The position numbers were made by a program, and so were the translations under genes. The notes beneath the pieces are model-generated. The model searched no databases, was not told the origin of the DNA, and saw nothing but the letters and a program-made list of their open reading frames with translations. A stretch of DNA of 64,000 nucleotides from Natronincola peptidivorans (GTDB taxonomy: Bacteria; Bacillota; Clostridia; Peptostreptococcales; Natronincolaceae), in the NCBI RefSeq assembly GCF_900111615.1, contig NZ_FOHU01000004.1, forward strand, positions 186,001 through 250,000, given 5' to 3'. Below, piece after piece: positions 1-8,534 of the stretch; positions within the stretch are counted from its first letter, which is position 1; each line of letters opens with the position of its first letter.

Positions 1-850
1 ATTGCTCTTGGAGATTAAAAACTGAAAAGTTTTTTGTATTTAAGAGCTTTGCTATTTTATCCATATGTTCTAATTCCCTTCTTGCTATTACACTGTTTTC
101 TTTTCCCATCATGCCCCAACAATCCCAAGGAAGAGGTTCCAGCTTATTGAGGCATAGAAGATCACGAATCATATTATCTCTAACAAACCACATTCCATTT
201 AAATGTTCTTCTTCAGTGCCATAATTTTCTGGATCATGTCCATTTTCCCTGCAATTGACCCAAGCCTCTCCTCCTGTCATAAAATCTTCACCTTTTACAT
301 CATAGGGATTGTAATGTAGCTTCAGTAAACCTTCAAACAGTTGAATCGGCAGCATTTCCTTTTTTAGGTGAATTTGACTCATCCATATATCTACCATAAT
401 CCAGCGTTCTTCAGATCTATTCCAATACTCACAAACCCAATGATCAAAGTTTTTCTTGTGGAAAGGGTCAAAAAAAGATGCAAATCCTGATCTCAATCGA
501 GCAGGTATCTTATGATACCTTAAAATAGAACAAAGCATAAGAGATAGATCTCTACAATTGCCAAGCAAAGCCTTCTGGGAATCTCTTGAATTCTTCAAAC
601 TGGAATCATCTCTTTTTACTACTTCTCTCAATTTTTCTTCAATACTCCTTAGTCTGCTATCATTTAAATACTCTTGTTGAACTGTCACTAGCTGCATATT
701 CACCCATAAATCAATTAACATAAACTTGTGTATGCTTTCACAAAGCTGAGGTATGTCAGTAGGAAAATCATCAAGCAAATGCTGGTATGCTCCTGGAGAT
801 GAAGTGAGTCCTTGTTCATAATAAAACGCTACACAACTATCCAATTTCAT
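1..850 (-). CDS. Transglutaminase-like domain protein (3' end cut by window edge)
   Basis: The reading frame starts at ATG 848-850 behind a TCCTCC-complement ribosome site (AGGAGGA) and stays open to base 1, so its C-terminus is missing. The translation carries the three parts of a transglutaminase-like core: Cys in GNCRDLSLML, His in FDHWVCEYW and Asp in WIMVDIW. This suggests a papain-fold cysteine hydrolase or a binding relative. No signal peptide or membrane segment is visible in the first 280 residues, so it is probably cytosolic. The substrate cannot be told. It is separated by about 100 bp from the DUF1874 gene upstream on the same strand, so shared transcription is possible but unproven. 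Confidence 0.75.
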   Translation of the reverse strand, partial: MKLDSCVAFYYEQGLTSSPGAYQHLLDDFPTDIPQLCESIHKFMLIDLWVNMQLVTVQQEYLNDSRLRSIEEKLREVVKRDDSSLKNSRDSQKALLGNCRDLSLMLCSILRYHKIPARLRSGFASFFDPFHKKNFDHWVCEYWNRSEERWIMVDIWMSQIHLKKEMLPIQLFEGLLKLHYNPYDVKGEDFMTGGEAWVNCRENGHDPENYGTEEEHLNGMWFVRDNMIRDLLCLNKLEPLPWDCWGMMGKENSVIARRELEHMDKIAKLLNTKNFSVFNLQEQ

Positions 851-949
851 CTTATATCCTCCTCAACATAAATAATATTTCAAATTTGCATATTATTATA
901 TCAGGAGTAATATGACAGCAGTATGTCATGTTTGATCATCTTTATGCTT

Positions 950-1303
950 TTATTCTAACCTTTCCATCAGCTTTAAACTGTAGCCTATGCTTTCTATTTC
1001 TGGACGATTTAGTATAGCTCCCTCCGCTGGTCTAATATTTAGCTTTAAAACAATTGCTTTTTGTCCTATTCCTTGATAAAACTGGATACGATTCATTGTT
1101 ACTGATACCTCCAATAAATCTGACATGGCTTCTGCTGTTGCTTCATGCCCTATTGCTGATATATAGCCATATTCCTTAATCAACTCTTTTGCTTCATCAA
1201 TGGTGATATCCGAAATCCTATATACTCCATTGGTGGTAACGACGGTACCGTTAAATAACGCTACTGGCTGTTTTTTTGATTTTGCTCCATTGTTTGTACT
1301 CAT
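950..1303 (-). CDS. DUF1874 / STIV B116-like family protein
   Basis: This 117-residue protein has the DUF1874 pattern: an N-terminal strand followed by TTNGVYRI, then ISAIGHEATAEAMSDLL, MNRIQFYQG and RPAEGAIL near the C-terminus. The family is known from the Sulfolobus virus STIV (B116) and from bacterial mobile elements such as ICEBs1 (YddF). Its molecular role is not established, although a DNA- or RNA-binding role has been proposed for the fold. The start ATG overlaps the stop of the DUF362 gene by 4 bases, so translation is probably coupled. The first dozen residues are Lys/Asn-rich and look like an unstructured extension. Its position in a chromosomal operon with rtcB, with no phage genes nearby, is unusual. 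Confidence 0.75.
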   Translation of the reverse strand: MSTNNGAKSKKQPVALFNGTVVTTNGVYRISDITIDEAKELIKEYGYISAIGHEATAEAMSDLLEVSVTMNRIQFYQGIGQKAIVLKLNIRPAEGAILNRPEIESIGYSLKLMERLE

Positions 1304-2391
1304 ATTTTCTCCTCCAAATATTTCACGATGTCCTTTGCCTTTGGAGGGCAGCCCATGATGTTATTAGAAAATTCTTTGGTGCACAGGCCAATTCCCAGTC
1401 CTTCCAAGCTTTCCTTCTGAAAAGCCTGACCAATGTAGATTTTTTCCTTCAGTCTCCCTAGCTTTCCTTTATCCTCTAACCTTTGTAGCGCATGAATAAG
1501 ACTTCCATAGCAGGCTGAGCAGGCATCCTTTTGAACCACATGTTTGGCTAGTCTACTGACCTTATTAGAATCCTTTATCCCTATGGTATTCTTATTTTCT
1601 TTACCATACTCTGTGATGATGGCATTAGCTACATCGGTGGAGCCTACCCCTAGTTCTGCAGCTATGTTGATATAATCTACATCCTCTATGCTATATCCCA
1701 TCAGCTCTGCTACATAGCTGTCTATCAGTACTGGATCCTTGCCGATAATAATACGTTCCATTTCTACTGGGGTCCCTCCCTCTTCAAAGGTTAAATCCCC
1801 CATCATACCATCTACGATGGTTAGATCCTGTTTTAATGCTTTATTTAAGTAAGCGATTGGCTTATGAAGGCCTATTGTATGGTATCTTCTCTTTTCATTA
1901 TCGGGAATACATCCCTTCATATTTTTTAGAGCACAGGTCATTCTTGTTTGACAATGCCCCTTTAGTACTGGGAGGTTGATAAGAAAATCTACTTCATGGA
2001 CAGAGGCACATACCTCCAAGGTTAACTCCTTGATTTTTATGGTTTTTGTTTTATCCTTCTTTAAATCTAGCAGAGGTACATTATACTTTTTTGAGATTTC
2101 TTCATAGCCGCATACCTTAAAGGCTTTTGTAGTGCTATCTCCGATCCAGGAGCTTTCCATAATGGTGATATTGCTATAGCCTTGTTCCTGTAGATATTCA
2201 ATAACTCCCTCTACGATTTCGGGGGAGGTAGTGGCTCCACTGGAGGCTTTTTTTGATACCACCAGGTTGGGCTTTAACCCAATGGAGGCATCTTTTTTTA
2301 ATCCTTTTTCCATCTTTAGCTCTGCTAATAGCTCCTTTACCATTTTTTTTGCATCTTTTCCATAGTTCACAGCAATTTCATTCTTTTGCAT
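1300..2391 (-). CDS. DUF362 domain-containing protein
   Basis: This 363-residue protein matches the DUF362 family: GLKPNLV near residue 40, a central region with LINLPVLKGH and ALKNMKGCIPD, and a histidine-bearing segment after it. The C-terminal third has clustered cysteines (DACSACYGS, then GLCTKEF and MGCPPKA), which suggests an iron-sulfur or other metal site. DUF362 proteins often carry ferredoxin modules, and their reaction is not known. It lies 25 bp downstream of rtcB and overlaps the DUF1874 gene by 4 bases, so the three form one transcription unit. No signal peptide is visible, so it is probably cytosolic. Confidence 0.8.
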   Translation of the reverse strand: MQKNEIAVNYGKDAKKMVKELLAELKMEKGLKKDASIGLKPNLVVSKKASSGATTSPEIVEGVIEYLQEQGYSNITIMESSWIGDSTTKAFKVCGYEEISKKYNVPLLDLKKDKTKTIKIKELTLEVCASVHEVDFLINLPVLKGHCQTRMTCALKNMKGCIPDNEKRRYHTIGLHKPIAYLNKALKQDLTIVDGMMGDLTFEEGGTPVEMERIIIGKDPVLIDSYVAELMGYSIEDVDYINIAAELGVGSTDVANAIITEYGKENKNTIGIKDSNKVSRLAKHVVQKDACSACYGSLIHALQRLEDKGKLGRLKEKIYIGQAFQKESLEGLGIGLCTKEFSNNIMGCPPKAKDIVKYLEEKI

Positions 2392-2416
2392 GTTATCAAA
2401 CCTTTCTATTGATGCT

Positions 2417-3559
2417 TTATCCCTTGATTACCCCTAGAGGTGTCAGTTTTACCAATGGTTTTACTAAATCCTTCTGATTTGCCATGACCTCCTCTATATC
2501 CTTATAGGCCATAGGGGCTTCTGAATAGTCTCCTCGCCAGCCTTTAAATAAAATTCCCTCCATTGCTTTATTGGCGGCTTCCTCCGTAATGATTTGATTT
2601 GCTTTTTTTCTGCTTACTGCCCTCCCAGCACCATGACTGCAGGACTGAAAGCTCTCTGGGTTTCCTAAGCCTGCTACGATATAAGAAGGTGTCCCCATAG
2701 ATCCTGGTATAATCCCTAGCTCTCCCTTTCTTGCGCTGGTGGCACCCTTTCTGTGGAGCACAACTTGTTTTTGAAAATGCTTTTCCATAGCTGCATAATT
2801 ATGATGGATATCGATTTGCTGCAGAATCTCCTGAGATTTTGTTTCCTCTGCAAAAGCGTCATAAAAAGCATCAGCAATAGCTTGGCGGTTTGCCCTAGCA
2901 AATGCTAGACAAAACTCCATGGCGGCAAAGTATTCCCTTCCCTCCGGGGAATCAATAGACAAGGATGCTAAATCATACTTTGGGGGTACGATGTTATATT
3001 TTACATTTAGTTTTTTTGCTAAAGTATTGTAGTAATTGGCTACCTTTAATCCAAGGTTTCTACTGCCGGAGTGCACCATCAACCAGATAAATCCATCACT
3101 CCCCATTTCTATACTACAAAAATGATTTCCGCCCCCTAAGGTTCCTAGCTGTTTTCTAGCTGAGGTTAATTCCTGTTTAATAATCCTACTATCAGGTATT
3201 TTTTTAAAGCCCTGCCAGTTTTGGGGTTTTTTATGGCGTTTAAAGCCCATTGGAACCCTTTGACTTGTTTTATTTAATATTTCCTCAGTTGATTTCCTAT
3301 TGAGTTCTTGTTTATCTGTCTTTATCGCTACAACTCCACAGCCTATATCTACCCCTACTGCATTGGGAATAATCATTTCCTCTGTAGCTAGGACACCTCC
3401 TATCGGCATCCCATAGCCTTCATGAGCATCCGCCATTAAAGCTATGTGGCTATAGGCAAAGGTCAGCTTAGACAAATTAATTGCTTGCTGTATAGCTCCT
3501 TCGTCGATTTCTGTAGCCCATATCTTTATTGGTATCCCTTCCGATTCCATAATCCTCAT
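2417..3559 (-). CDS. rtcB: RNA-splicing ligase RtcB
   Basis: RtcB joins RNA 2',3'-cyclic phosphate or 3'-phosphate ends to 5'-OH ends using GTP and Mn2+. The protein has the family signatures VGVDIGCGVV (metal-binding Cys), LGTLGGGNHF, VHSGSRNLG, IHHNYAAME and the guanylylated His in SCSHGAGR. At about 380 residues it is a short, complete RtcB. An ATG at 3568 abuts the ribosome site AGGAG with no spacing, so the in-frame ATG at 3559, nine bases away, is the likelier start. It leads an operon with DUF362 and DUF1874 genes and is preceded by about 180 bp of GC-rich, hairpin-forming leader. No RtcA, archease or Ro60 gene is in the window. Confidence 0.92.
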   Translation of the reverse strand: MRIMESEGIPIKIWATEIDEGAIQQAINLSKLTFAYSHIALMADAHEGYGMPIGGVLATEEMIIPNAVGVDIGCGVVAIKTDKQELNRKSTEEILNKTSQRVPMGFKRHKKPQNWQGFKKIPDSRIIKQELTSARKQLGTLGGGNHFCSIEMGSDGFIWLMVHSGSRNLGLKVANYYNTLAKKLNVKYNIVPPKYDLASLSIDSPEGREYFAAMEFCLAFARANRQAIADAFYDAFAEETKSQEILQQIDIHHNYAAMEKHFQKQVVLHRKGATSARKGELGIIPGSMGTPSYIVAGLGNPESFQSCSHGAGRAVSRKKANQIITEEAANKAMEGILFKGWRGDYSEAPMAYKDIEEVMANQKDLVKPLVKLTPLGVIKG

Positions 3560-3561
3560 TT

Positions 3562-3746
3562 TCTTCATCTCCTACATTTATTTATGTCTAGGAAATTATA
3601 GTTTTCATTTCCTAGACATAGGCAGTGCAGAGGGAGTTCCCCTCGCCGGTTGAAGGGGTGCTCAGGCAAGGTCTTTTCTTCATTAGAGGATTTTAACTGA
3701 TGAGCCTCTCATCCTTCTCAAGAATTGTTATTAAGCCCTTGCTTTT
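3562..3746 (-). promoter_or_regulatory. Structured leader region upstream of rtcB
   Basis: The gap between the HD-domain gene and rtcB is rich in complementary segments. The clearest is a perfect 12-bp stem (ATGTCTAGGAAA at 3584-3595 with its complement at 3608-3619) just before the rtcB ribosome site. Further upstream, a GATGAG/CTCATC hairpin (about 3699-3713), a CCCCT/AGGGG pairing (about 3639-3657) and a GCAAGG/CCTTGC long-range pairing (about 3666 with about 3738) can form. The GC content here is higher than in neighbouring intergenic DNA. No stem is followed by a clear T-run on the minus strand. It could be a regulatory leader or an independent small RNA; I do not recognise a known class. 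Confidence 0.4.
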
Positions 3747-4316
3747 CTAGAGTCCTAAATCATCTGATATTTCCTGCATGGCCTTTAAAGAAAGCTCTGC
3801 GAATTCAGAAAAGGGTATGCCTATTTTTTCAATGGATGCCATAGCCTGCCGGTCTGCCCCTGCTGCAAATTTTAATTCCTTCATTCTTTTTGATATGGAT
3901 TTTACTTTTACGCTGCTTAGTTTTTTATCAGGATATACAAGGGTAATTGCAGTAATAAATCCAGTAATAGGGTCTGCAGCATAGATAGCTCTATCCATCG
4001 TGCTTTCTATTTTCACTCCAGTCTCCTTGTTATGGGCGCATATGGCATGATACATGGATTCATCTCCAATACCTGCTTCTTTTAAAATTTCCACAGTTTT
4101 AGGACCATGAAGATGATTTTCCCCATTTTTGTAGTCAACTAAATCTGCATCTAGATCATGGAGCAGTCCTGCCATTGCCCATTGTTCTTCCTGACTGGGT
4201 TCTAACCTTTTAGCAAGGGCTCTCATCACTGCTTCTACAGCATAAGAATGTTTTGTAAGATGCTCTGTTTTTAGATGTTTTTCTAATAATTCTAGGGCTT
4301 TTTCTCTTTCTCTCAT
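3747..4316 (-). CDS. HD-domain phosphohydrolase-like protein
   Basis: This 189-residue protein carries an HD domain: a histidine in KHSYAVEAVM, the paired metal ligands in GLLHDLDADL, and later histidines in HAICAHN. HD proteins are metal-dependent phosphohydrolases acting on nucleotides or cyclic nucleotides, but the substrate here is not predictable. The start is ATG 4314-4316 behind AAAGGAGAG. It is transcribed away from the GH18 gene and toward rtcB, with a 187-bp structured gap between them. Upstream lies a cluster of three TTCATGAA palindromes that could be an operator for this gene. Confidence 0.75.
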   Translation of the reverse strand: MREREKALELLEKHLKTEHLTKHSYAVEAVMRALAKRLEPSQEEQWAMAGLLHDLDADLVDYKNGENHLHGPKTVEILKEAGIGDESMYHAICAHNKETGVKIESTMDRAIYAADPITGFITAITLVYPDKKLSSVKVKSISKRMKELKFAAGADRQAMASIEKIGIPFSEFAELSLKAMQEISDDLGL

Positions 4317-4349
4317 GTTTTTTCTCTCCTTTGTTTGTGAATCTCCAGC

Positions 4350-4387
4350 TTCATGAACAGTATAATTGCTTTCATGAAATTCATGAA
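4350..4387. promoter_or_regulatory. Three TTCATGAA palindromes in a divergent promoter region
   Basis: The 8-bp palindrome TTCATGAA occurs at 4350-4357, 4371-4378 and 4380-4387, with a TATAAT at 4361-4366 between the first two. This is the arrangement expected of an operator over a promoter. The site lies 34 bp upstream of the HD-domain gene and 300 bp from the GH18 gene. The rest of the 372-bp gap (4317-4688) is AT-rich, and apart from a weak TATAAT near 4650 for the GH18 gene I see nothing else in it. Confidence 0.4.
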
Positions 4388-4688
4388 GACTGGATTAATA
4401 AGTATTTTTAAAGTTATCTAGTTTTAGCATAGCATGTTTTCTCTAAAAACAACAAGCTTAAAATGGCTGTTTTTATATGAATGAAATTTAATCTCCTCTA
4501 GCTACTTCTTTGTCTGTGTTTCTAATAAGAATATCACATTTTAGACATAAAATCATGGAAAAATGTCGTTATAAAACAAATGAATGAGGGATTAAGATGT
4601 AAGTTTTGTAAAAAATTCTAAAGACTTTCTCCCATCAATACCTTCCTGTATAATAAAGTTAAAGTATGATGTTTAAGGGGATGAGATT

Positions 4689-6458
4689 TTGAGAGCAGCC
4701 ATAAGAAAAGAAAAAAGGAGAAACAGAAGACGAAGAACACTATCTATTATCCTTTGGATGTCTATCGTTGTAACCGTTTTCGGTTATTTTTATAGAGATA
4801 ATATGATAAAACATATTACCAGCTTTGCTGAGAATATCGTATCCACCTTTTCTGATGGTGGCCAGTACAGTACTGCTAATATCCTTATAGGAAATCAAGA
4901 GATTGATGGAAAGCTGATGATAGAGCAGGATGAGATTTATATGGATATTGCCTTGGTGAAGAAATACATCCTTCCAGATGTAGAATTTGCAAGAAAAGAT
5001 AGCAGTATCTATATAGACATTCCTCAGGATTATTATAGCTTTACTGAGAAGTCATTAGATGCATATATGAAGTCTGGAAATATTCGATTAAATTTTTTAC
5101 TAAGACTTGTGGAGGATGTCTATTATATACCTCTACAATCATTAGTAAAGGTAATGGGCTTTGAAGTAAACTATTATGAGGATCGGGATCTTGTTGTGGT
5201 TAATAGTCCTTATGATGCTTATCACTTAGGAAGGACTGTAAAATCTGCTAGCTTGGTGGACAAGCCAGGAATGCTTAGAAAGGAAATCGTAGAAATCGAA
5301 CCGGAGGTAATGATAAGGGTTTATGAGGAAGAGGGTAATTATTATAGAGTGGTAGCAGGAGAAGGGTATTTAGGCTATATCGAGAAAACCTCTGTGAATC
5401 TTTTAGGGGATAGTAAGGTTTCCACCTCATATTCCAATTTTTTTGCACCTCTCCCCGAGAAGTGGCAGCCTGATGAGACAGTTGGTCTTGTATGGGATTA
5501 TGTCCATTTAAGAACAAAGGACAGAAGGGATGAGGAAAAAATCAATGCTGTAGATATTGTATCTCCAACCTGGTTTGATTTAATAAAAGCCGATGGTACA
5601 GTATTAAATAAAGGAGTCCTTGAGTATGTTCAAGATGCTCATGAAAAGGGCTATAAGGTCTGGGGACTTGTTACCAATAGCTTTGATCCTGATTTGACCC
5701 ATGAATTTTTAGGAGATATAGAGGCCCAGGAAAATTTTATTCGTCAAATGATTATGTATAGTAGTATTTATCAACTCGATGGTATCAATATCGATTTTGA
5801 AAATATTTATTATAAAGATCAAACTGCTTTAACTGAGTTTGTCCAACTGCTGACAGACAAGCTGCATCAGCAAAATCTTGTTGTATCTATTGATGTAACC
5901 ATACCTTCCACCAGTCCTAATTGGTCAATGGTTTATGATCGACAAAAACTTGCACCTATTGTAGATTATATTGCAGTAATGACCTATGATGAGCATTGGG
6001 GATCCAGTCCAAGAAGCGGCTCTGTTGCCTCTATTGGATGGGTAGAAAGAGGTATTCAGCGTAGTCTTGATTATATTCCTCCTGAGAAGCTTTTATTGGG
6101 TCTCCCATTTTACACAAGGCTTTGGCAGGAGGAAAAACAGCCAGATGGCAGCATCAAGGTTTCTTCTAGGGCTTATGGTATGGAAGCTATAGCTTCTATT
6201 CTTGAGAAAAATGATGCTGAGCTCCATTGGGATGAAACTGCAGGTCAGTATTATGCAGAGTACCAACAGGAAGGTAGCACCTATAGGGTGTGGCTGGAGG
6301 ATAAAAGATCCCTTGCTTTAAAAGCCTCCATCATAGAAAAGTATAATCTAGCTGGCTTTGCTGCCTGGAGAAAGGATTTTGAGAAAGAAGATATATGGTC
6401 TACACTAGAAGATATCGTGAAAAATAGTAAAAGCTATTATGATCTTGTTTTTGATTAA
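4689..6458 (+). CDS. Membrane-anchored GH18-family protein with stalk and SH3-like domains
   Basis: The likely start is TTG 4689 behind AAGGGG. An Arg/Lys-rich N-terminus is followed by one membrane segment (about residues 17-34). Next come a copper-amine-oxidase-like stalk domain (about 60-175), an SH3-like segment (about 195-240) and a GH18 barrel (about 265-580). The GH18 catalytic motif DGINIDFE is intact at 364-371, with Glu371 as the expected acid. Proteins of this build are common in spore formers as cortex or peptidoglycan N-acetylglucosaminidases of the YaaH/YdhD type, so a wall or spore-cortex role outside the membrane is likely. It converges on dinB with only 14 bp between stops. 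Confidence 0.85.
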   Translation: MRAAIRKEKRRNRRRRTLSIILWMSIVVTVFGYFYRDNMIKHITSFAENIVSTFSDGGQYSTANILIGNQEIDGKLMIEQDEIYMDIALVKKYILPDVEFARKDSSIYIDIPQDYYSFTEKSLDAYMKSGNIRLNFLLRLVEDVYYIPLQSLVKVMGFEVNYYEDRDLVVVNSPYDAYHLGRTVKSASLVDKPGMLRKEIVEIEPEVMIRVYEEEGNYYRVVAGEGYLGYIEKTSVNLLGDSKVSTSYSNFFAPLPEKWQPDETVGLVWDYVHLRTKDRRDEEKINAVDIVSPTWFDLIKADGTVLNKGVLEYVQDAHEKGYKVWGLVTNSFDPDLTHEFLGDIEAQENFIRQMIMYSSIYQLDGINIDFENIYYKDQTALTEFVQLLTDKLHQQNLVVSIDVTIPSTSPNWSMVYDRQKLAPIVDYIAVMTYDEHWGSSPRSGSVASIGWVERGIQRSLDYIPPEKLLLGLPFYTRLWQEEKQPDGSIKVSSRAYGMEAIASILEKNDAELHWDETAGQYYAEYQQEGSTYRVWLEDKRSLALKASIIEKYNLAGFAAWRKDFEKEDIWSTLEDIVKNSKSYYDLVFD

Positions 6459-6472
6459 TTATTTTCCTCTAT

Positions 6473-7519
6473 TTAGTCAAAAAAGCTTAGCTGTTGCATT
6501 TCCTCTTGGGAGAAGTTTGAGACTGATAGACCGATCAGTCTCAAATCCTCCTCTAAAACAATATCTTCTAGGATGTCACATGCTAAAGTATAGATTGCTT
6601 GCTGAGATTGGAAATAGTGATGTATACTCTTACTTCTAGTATGGCTTGAGAAGTCACTTAGTTTGTATTTTATGGTAATGGTTTTTGCTGATATATTTCT
6701 TCTTTCCAAAGATCTTCCTATATCCTTTGAAAAAGCTAGTAAAATGTCTTTAAGATAATTCTTATCCCTTGTATCCTGCTGCAGCGTTGTTTCTCTCCCA
6801 ATGGATTTTGCTTCTCTTCCCACCTGCACCTCTCGGTGGTCTACACCGCGAATCATCTGATAAATCTCCGTCCCCATCTTACCTAAAAAATGAATTAGGT
6901 ATTCCTCTGGCAAACTCATTAAATCCTCTATAGTGTCTATGCCAATGCTATTCAATTTGTCAGCTGATTTTTTACCAATACCATATACCTTCTTTATGGA
7001 TAAGGGTTTTAAGATATCTGGTACCATGTCCTTTGTTATAGTTTTAATGCCATTAGGCTTGTTCCAATCGGAAGCAAGTTTTGCTAAAAACTTATTATAG
7101 GAAATCCCTATTGAAAGGGTTAGTCCTGTCTGAAGCAATACTTCTTTTTTTATAAAGCTTGCTATCTTTATTGGTTCCTGTGAAGTGTGGGTTATATCGA
7201 GATAAGCCTCATCTATAGATAAGGGCTCTACTAAATCCGTGATGCTATAGAAAATACTAAATACCTTTCGGGATACTTCTTTATAGCGTTCATATCTTAC
7301 AGGTAAATAAACAGCATCGGGGCACCTTTGTTTTGCCATAAAGATAGGCATAGCAGAATGAATCCCATAGCTTCTAGCTTCATAGGAACATGTAGCCACT
7401 ATCCCTCGATGGCTGTTTCCCCCCACAACCACCGGTTTGCCTTTAAGTTTTGGATAATCCTGTTGTTCTACTGCTGCAAAGAAAGCATCCATGTCTACAT
7501 GAATGATTTTTTTCTCCAT
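6473..7519 (-). CDS. dinB: DNA polymerase IV
   Basis: This is a Y-family translesion polymerase of 348 residues, a normal length. Catalytic acidic residues are in HVDMDAFF (Asp9) and SIDEAYLD (Asp103, Glu104). The helix-hairpin-helix stretch KVYGIGKKSADKL is present, and the C-terminal little-finger domain ends with QQLSFF, a good beta-clamp-binding motif. It copies past damaged bases with low fidelity. No LexA box was recognised upstream, so SOS control is not supported from this sequence. It appears to be a single-gene unit. Confidence 0.95.
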   Translation of the reverse strand: MEKKIIHVDMDAFFAAVEQQDYPKLKGKPVVVGGNSHRGIVATCSYEARSYGIHSAMPIFMAKQRCPDAVYLPVRYERYKEVSRKVFSIFYSITDLVEPLSIDEAYLDITHTSQEPIKIASFIKKEVLLQTGLTLSIGISYNKFLAKLASDWNKPNGIKTITKDMVPDILKPLSIKKVYGIGKKSADKLNSIGIDTIEDLMSLPEEYLIHFLGKMGTEIYQMIRGVDHREVQVGREAKSIGRETTLQQDTRDKNYLKDILLAFSKDIGRSLERRNISAKTITIKYKLSDFSSHTRSKSIHHYFQSQQAIYTLACDILEDIVLEEDLRLIGLSVSNFSQEEMQQLSFFD

Positions 7520-7610
7520 GAAGCATTTCTCCCTAGTATATTGCCTTTTTTGTGTAATTTTCTTTACTATCTCTACTAAAAGTATATCAGATTCTTACAT
7601 TTATTTTTGA

Positions 7611-7652
7611 AAAAAATCTCTTGTTCTATTGATTAAAACCAGAGATTTTTTC
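7611..7652 (-). terminator. Terminator after the AIM24-family gene
   Basis: AAAAAATCTCT and its complement form a stem around a loop of about 18 nt, with a T-rich exit on the minus strand just past the AIM24-family gene stop. Confidence 0.65.
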
Positions 7653-7658
7653 TAAGCT

Positions 7659-8339
7659 TTATTTAGATGGTGTTGGTAAGAACGGATACATTTCTCCCGC
7701 CATACTTTGGATCGGCATTGTTTGAATCCATACCTTTCCTGGCCCAGTCAAAGTGGTTAAAAACATTCCTTCCCCACCAAATAGCATATTACGGAATCCT
7801 TTAATCATCTCAATATTCATGTCTACTGTTGCCTCATACATACCTACTGATCCGGTTTCTACTTTGATTGATTGTCCAGCTGCTAGATCCATTTCATAAG
7901 CCTCGCCGTCAATTTCTACAAAAGCTAAACCTGTACCCTTTAACTCTTGCATAACAAAGCCTTCTCCCCCAAAGAAACCTGACCCTAATCGTCTTTGAAA
8001 GGCTATCTCAAGATCTACTCCTTCTGTTGCACAGAGAAAGGCTCTTTTTTGACAAATAATAGATCTCTTGCTGACATCTACTGGTATGATATGTCCTGGG
8101 AAGGTATGTCCAAAGGCAATTCTATCTCCATCCTGTTGAGCTGTAAAGAAATTCATAAATCCACTTTCACCCATCACTTTTCTTTTTAAAAAACCTCCAA
8201 CGCCTCCATCCATACTGGTTTTCATTTCTACTGTTGCATCCATCCACTTCATGGCACCTGCTTGGCATTTTATAACCTCTCCTCTACTTAAGGTCATTTC
8301 TACCAAAGGCATGGTGCTACCAATGATTTTATAATTCAT
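7659..8339 (-). CDS. AIM24 / TIGR00266 family protein
   Basis: This 226-residue protein matches the AIM24 (TIGR00266) family of beta-rich proteins. Typical features are the opening MPLVEMTLSRGEVIKCQAGAM, a Gly-rich GGVGGFLKR stretch, a GFFGGEGF segment and the closing GPGKVWIQTMP. The biochemical role in bacteria is not known; mitochondrial AIM24 helps inner-membrane organisation. There is no signal peptide. It is preceded by about 195 bp of AT-rich DNA and followed by its own terminator, so it is likely monocistronic. Confidence 0.85.
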   Translation of the reverse strand: MNYKIIGSTMPLVEMTLSRGEVIKCQAGAMKWMDATVEMKTSMDGGVGGFLKRKVMGESGFMNFFTAQQDGDRIAFGHTFPGHIIPVDVSKRSIICQKRAFLCATEGVDLEIAFQRRLGSGFFGGEGFVMQELKGTGLAFVEIDGEAYEMDLAAGQSIKVETGSVGMYEATVDMNIEMIKGFRNMLFGGEGMFLTTLTGPGKVWIQTMPIQSMAGEMYPFLPTPSK

Positions 8340-8497
8340 AATTTTTTCTCCCTTCTATGTAATAGTTTATTTTATTCCTCACTCTTATAAATTATTTTAT
8401 AAACTCCTCTGATTTATTTATTTTTTTATGCATAGCTCCTTTTTTCTCTTAAGATATGTTCTATAATGGTTATAAGAATCCTTTATTTCCCATAACA

Positions 8498-8533
8498 AAA
8501 AATACATTCAGTATATTAAGGAATGTACTTTTA
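8498..8533 (-). terminator. Terminator after the 82-residue protein gene
   Basis: AGTACATTC pairs with GAATGTATT around an 11-nt loop, followed by a T-run in the minus direction directly after the small gene. Confidence 0.7.
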
Positions 8534-8534
8534 T

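Noticed and set aside
3661-3746. A hammerhead-like CTGATGAG core and a glycine-riboswitch-like CTCAGGCAAGG on the plus strand
   Set aside because: The GAAA part of a hammerhead is missing, the glycine aptamer core does not pair properly, and no plus-strand gene lies downstream.
5275-5517. Antisense frames inside the GH18 gene and similar overlaps elsewhere
   Set aside because: They are opposite-strand shadows with no ribosome sites and are contained within well-supported genes.
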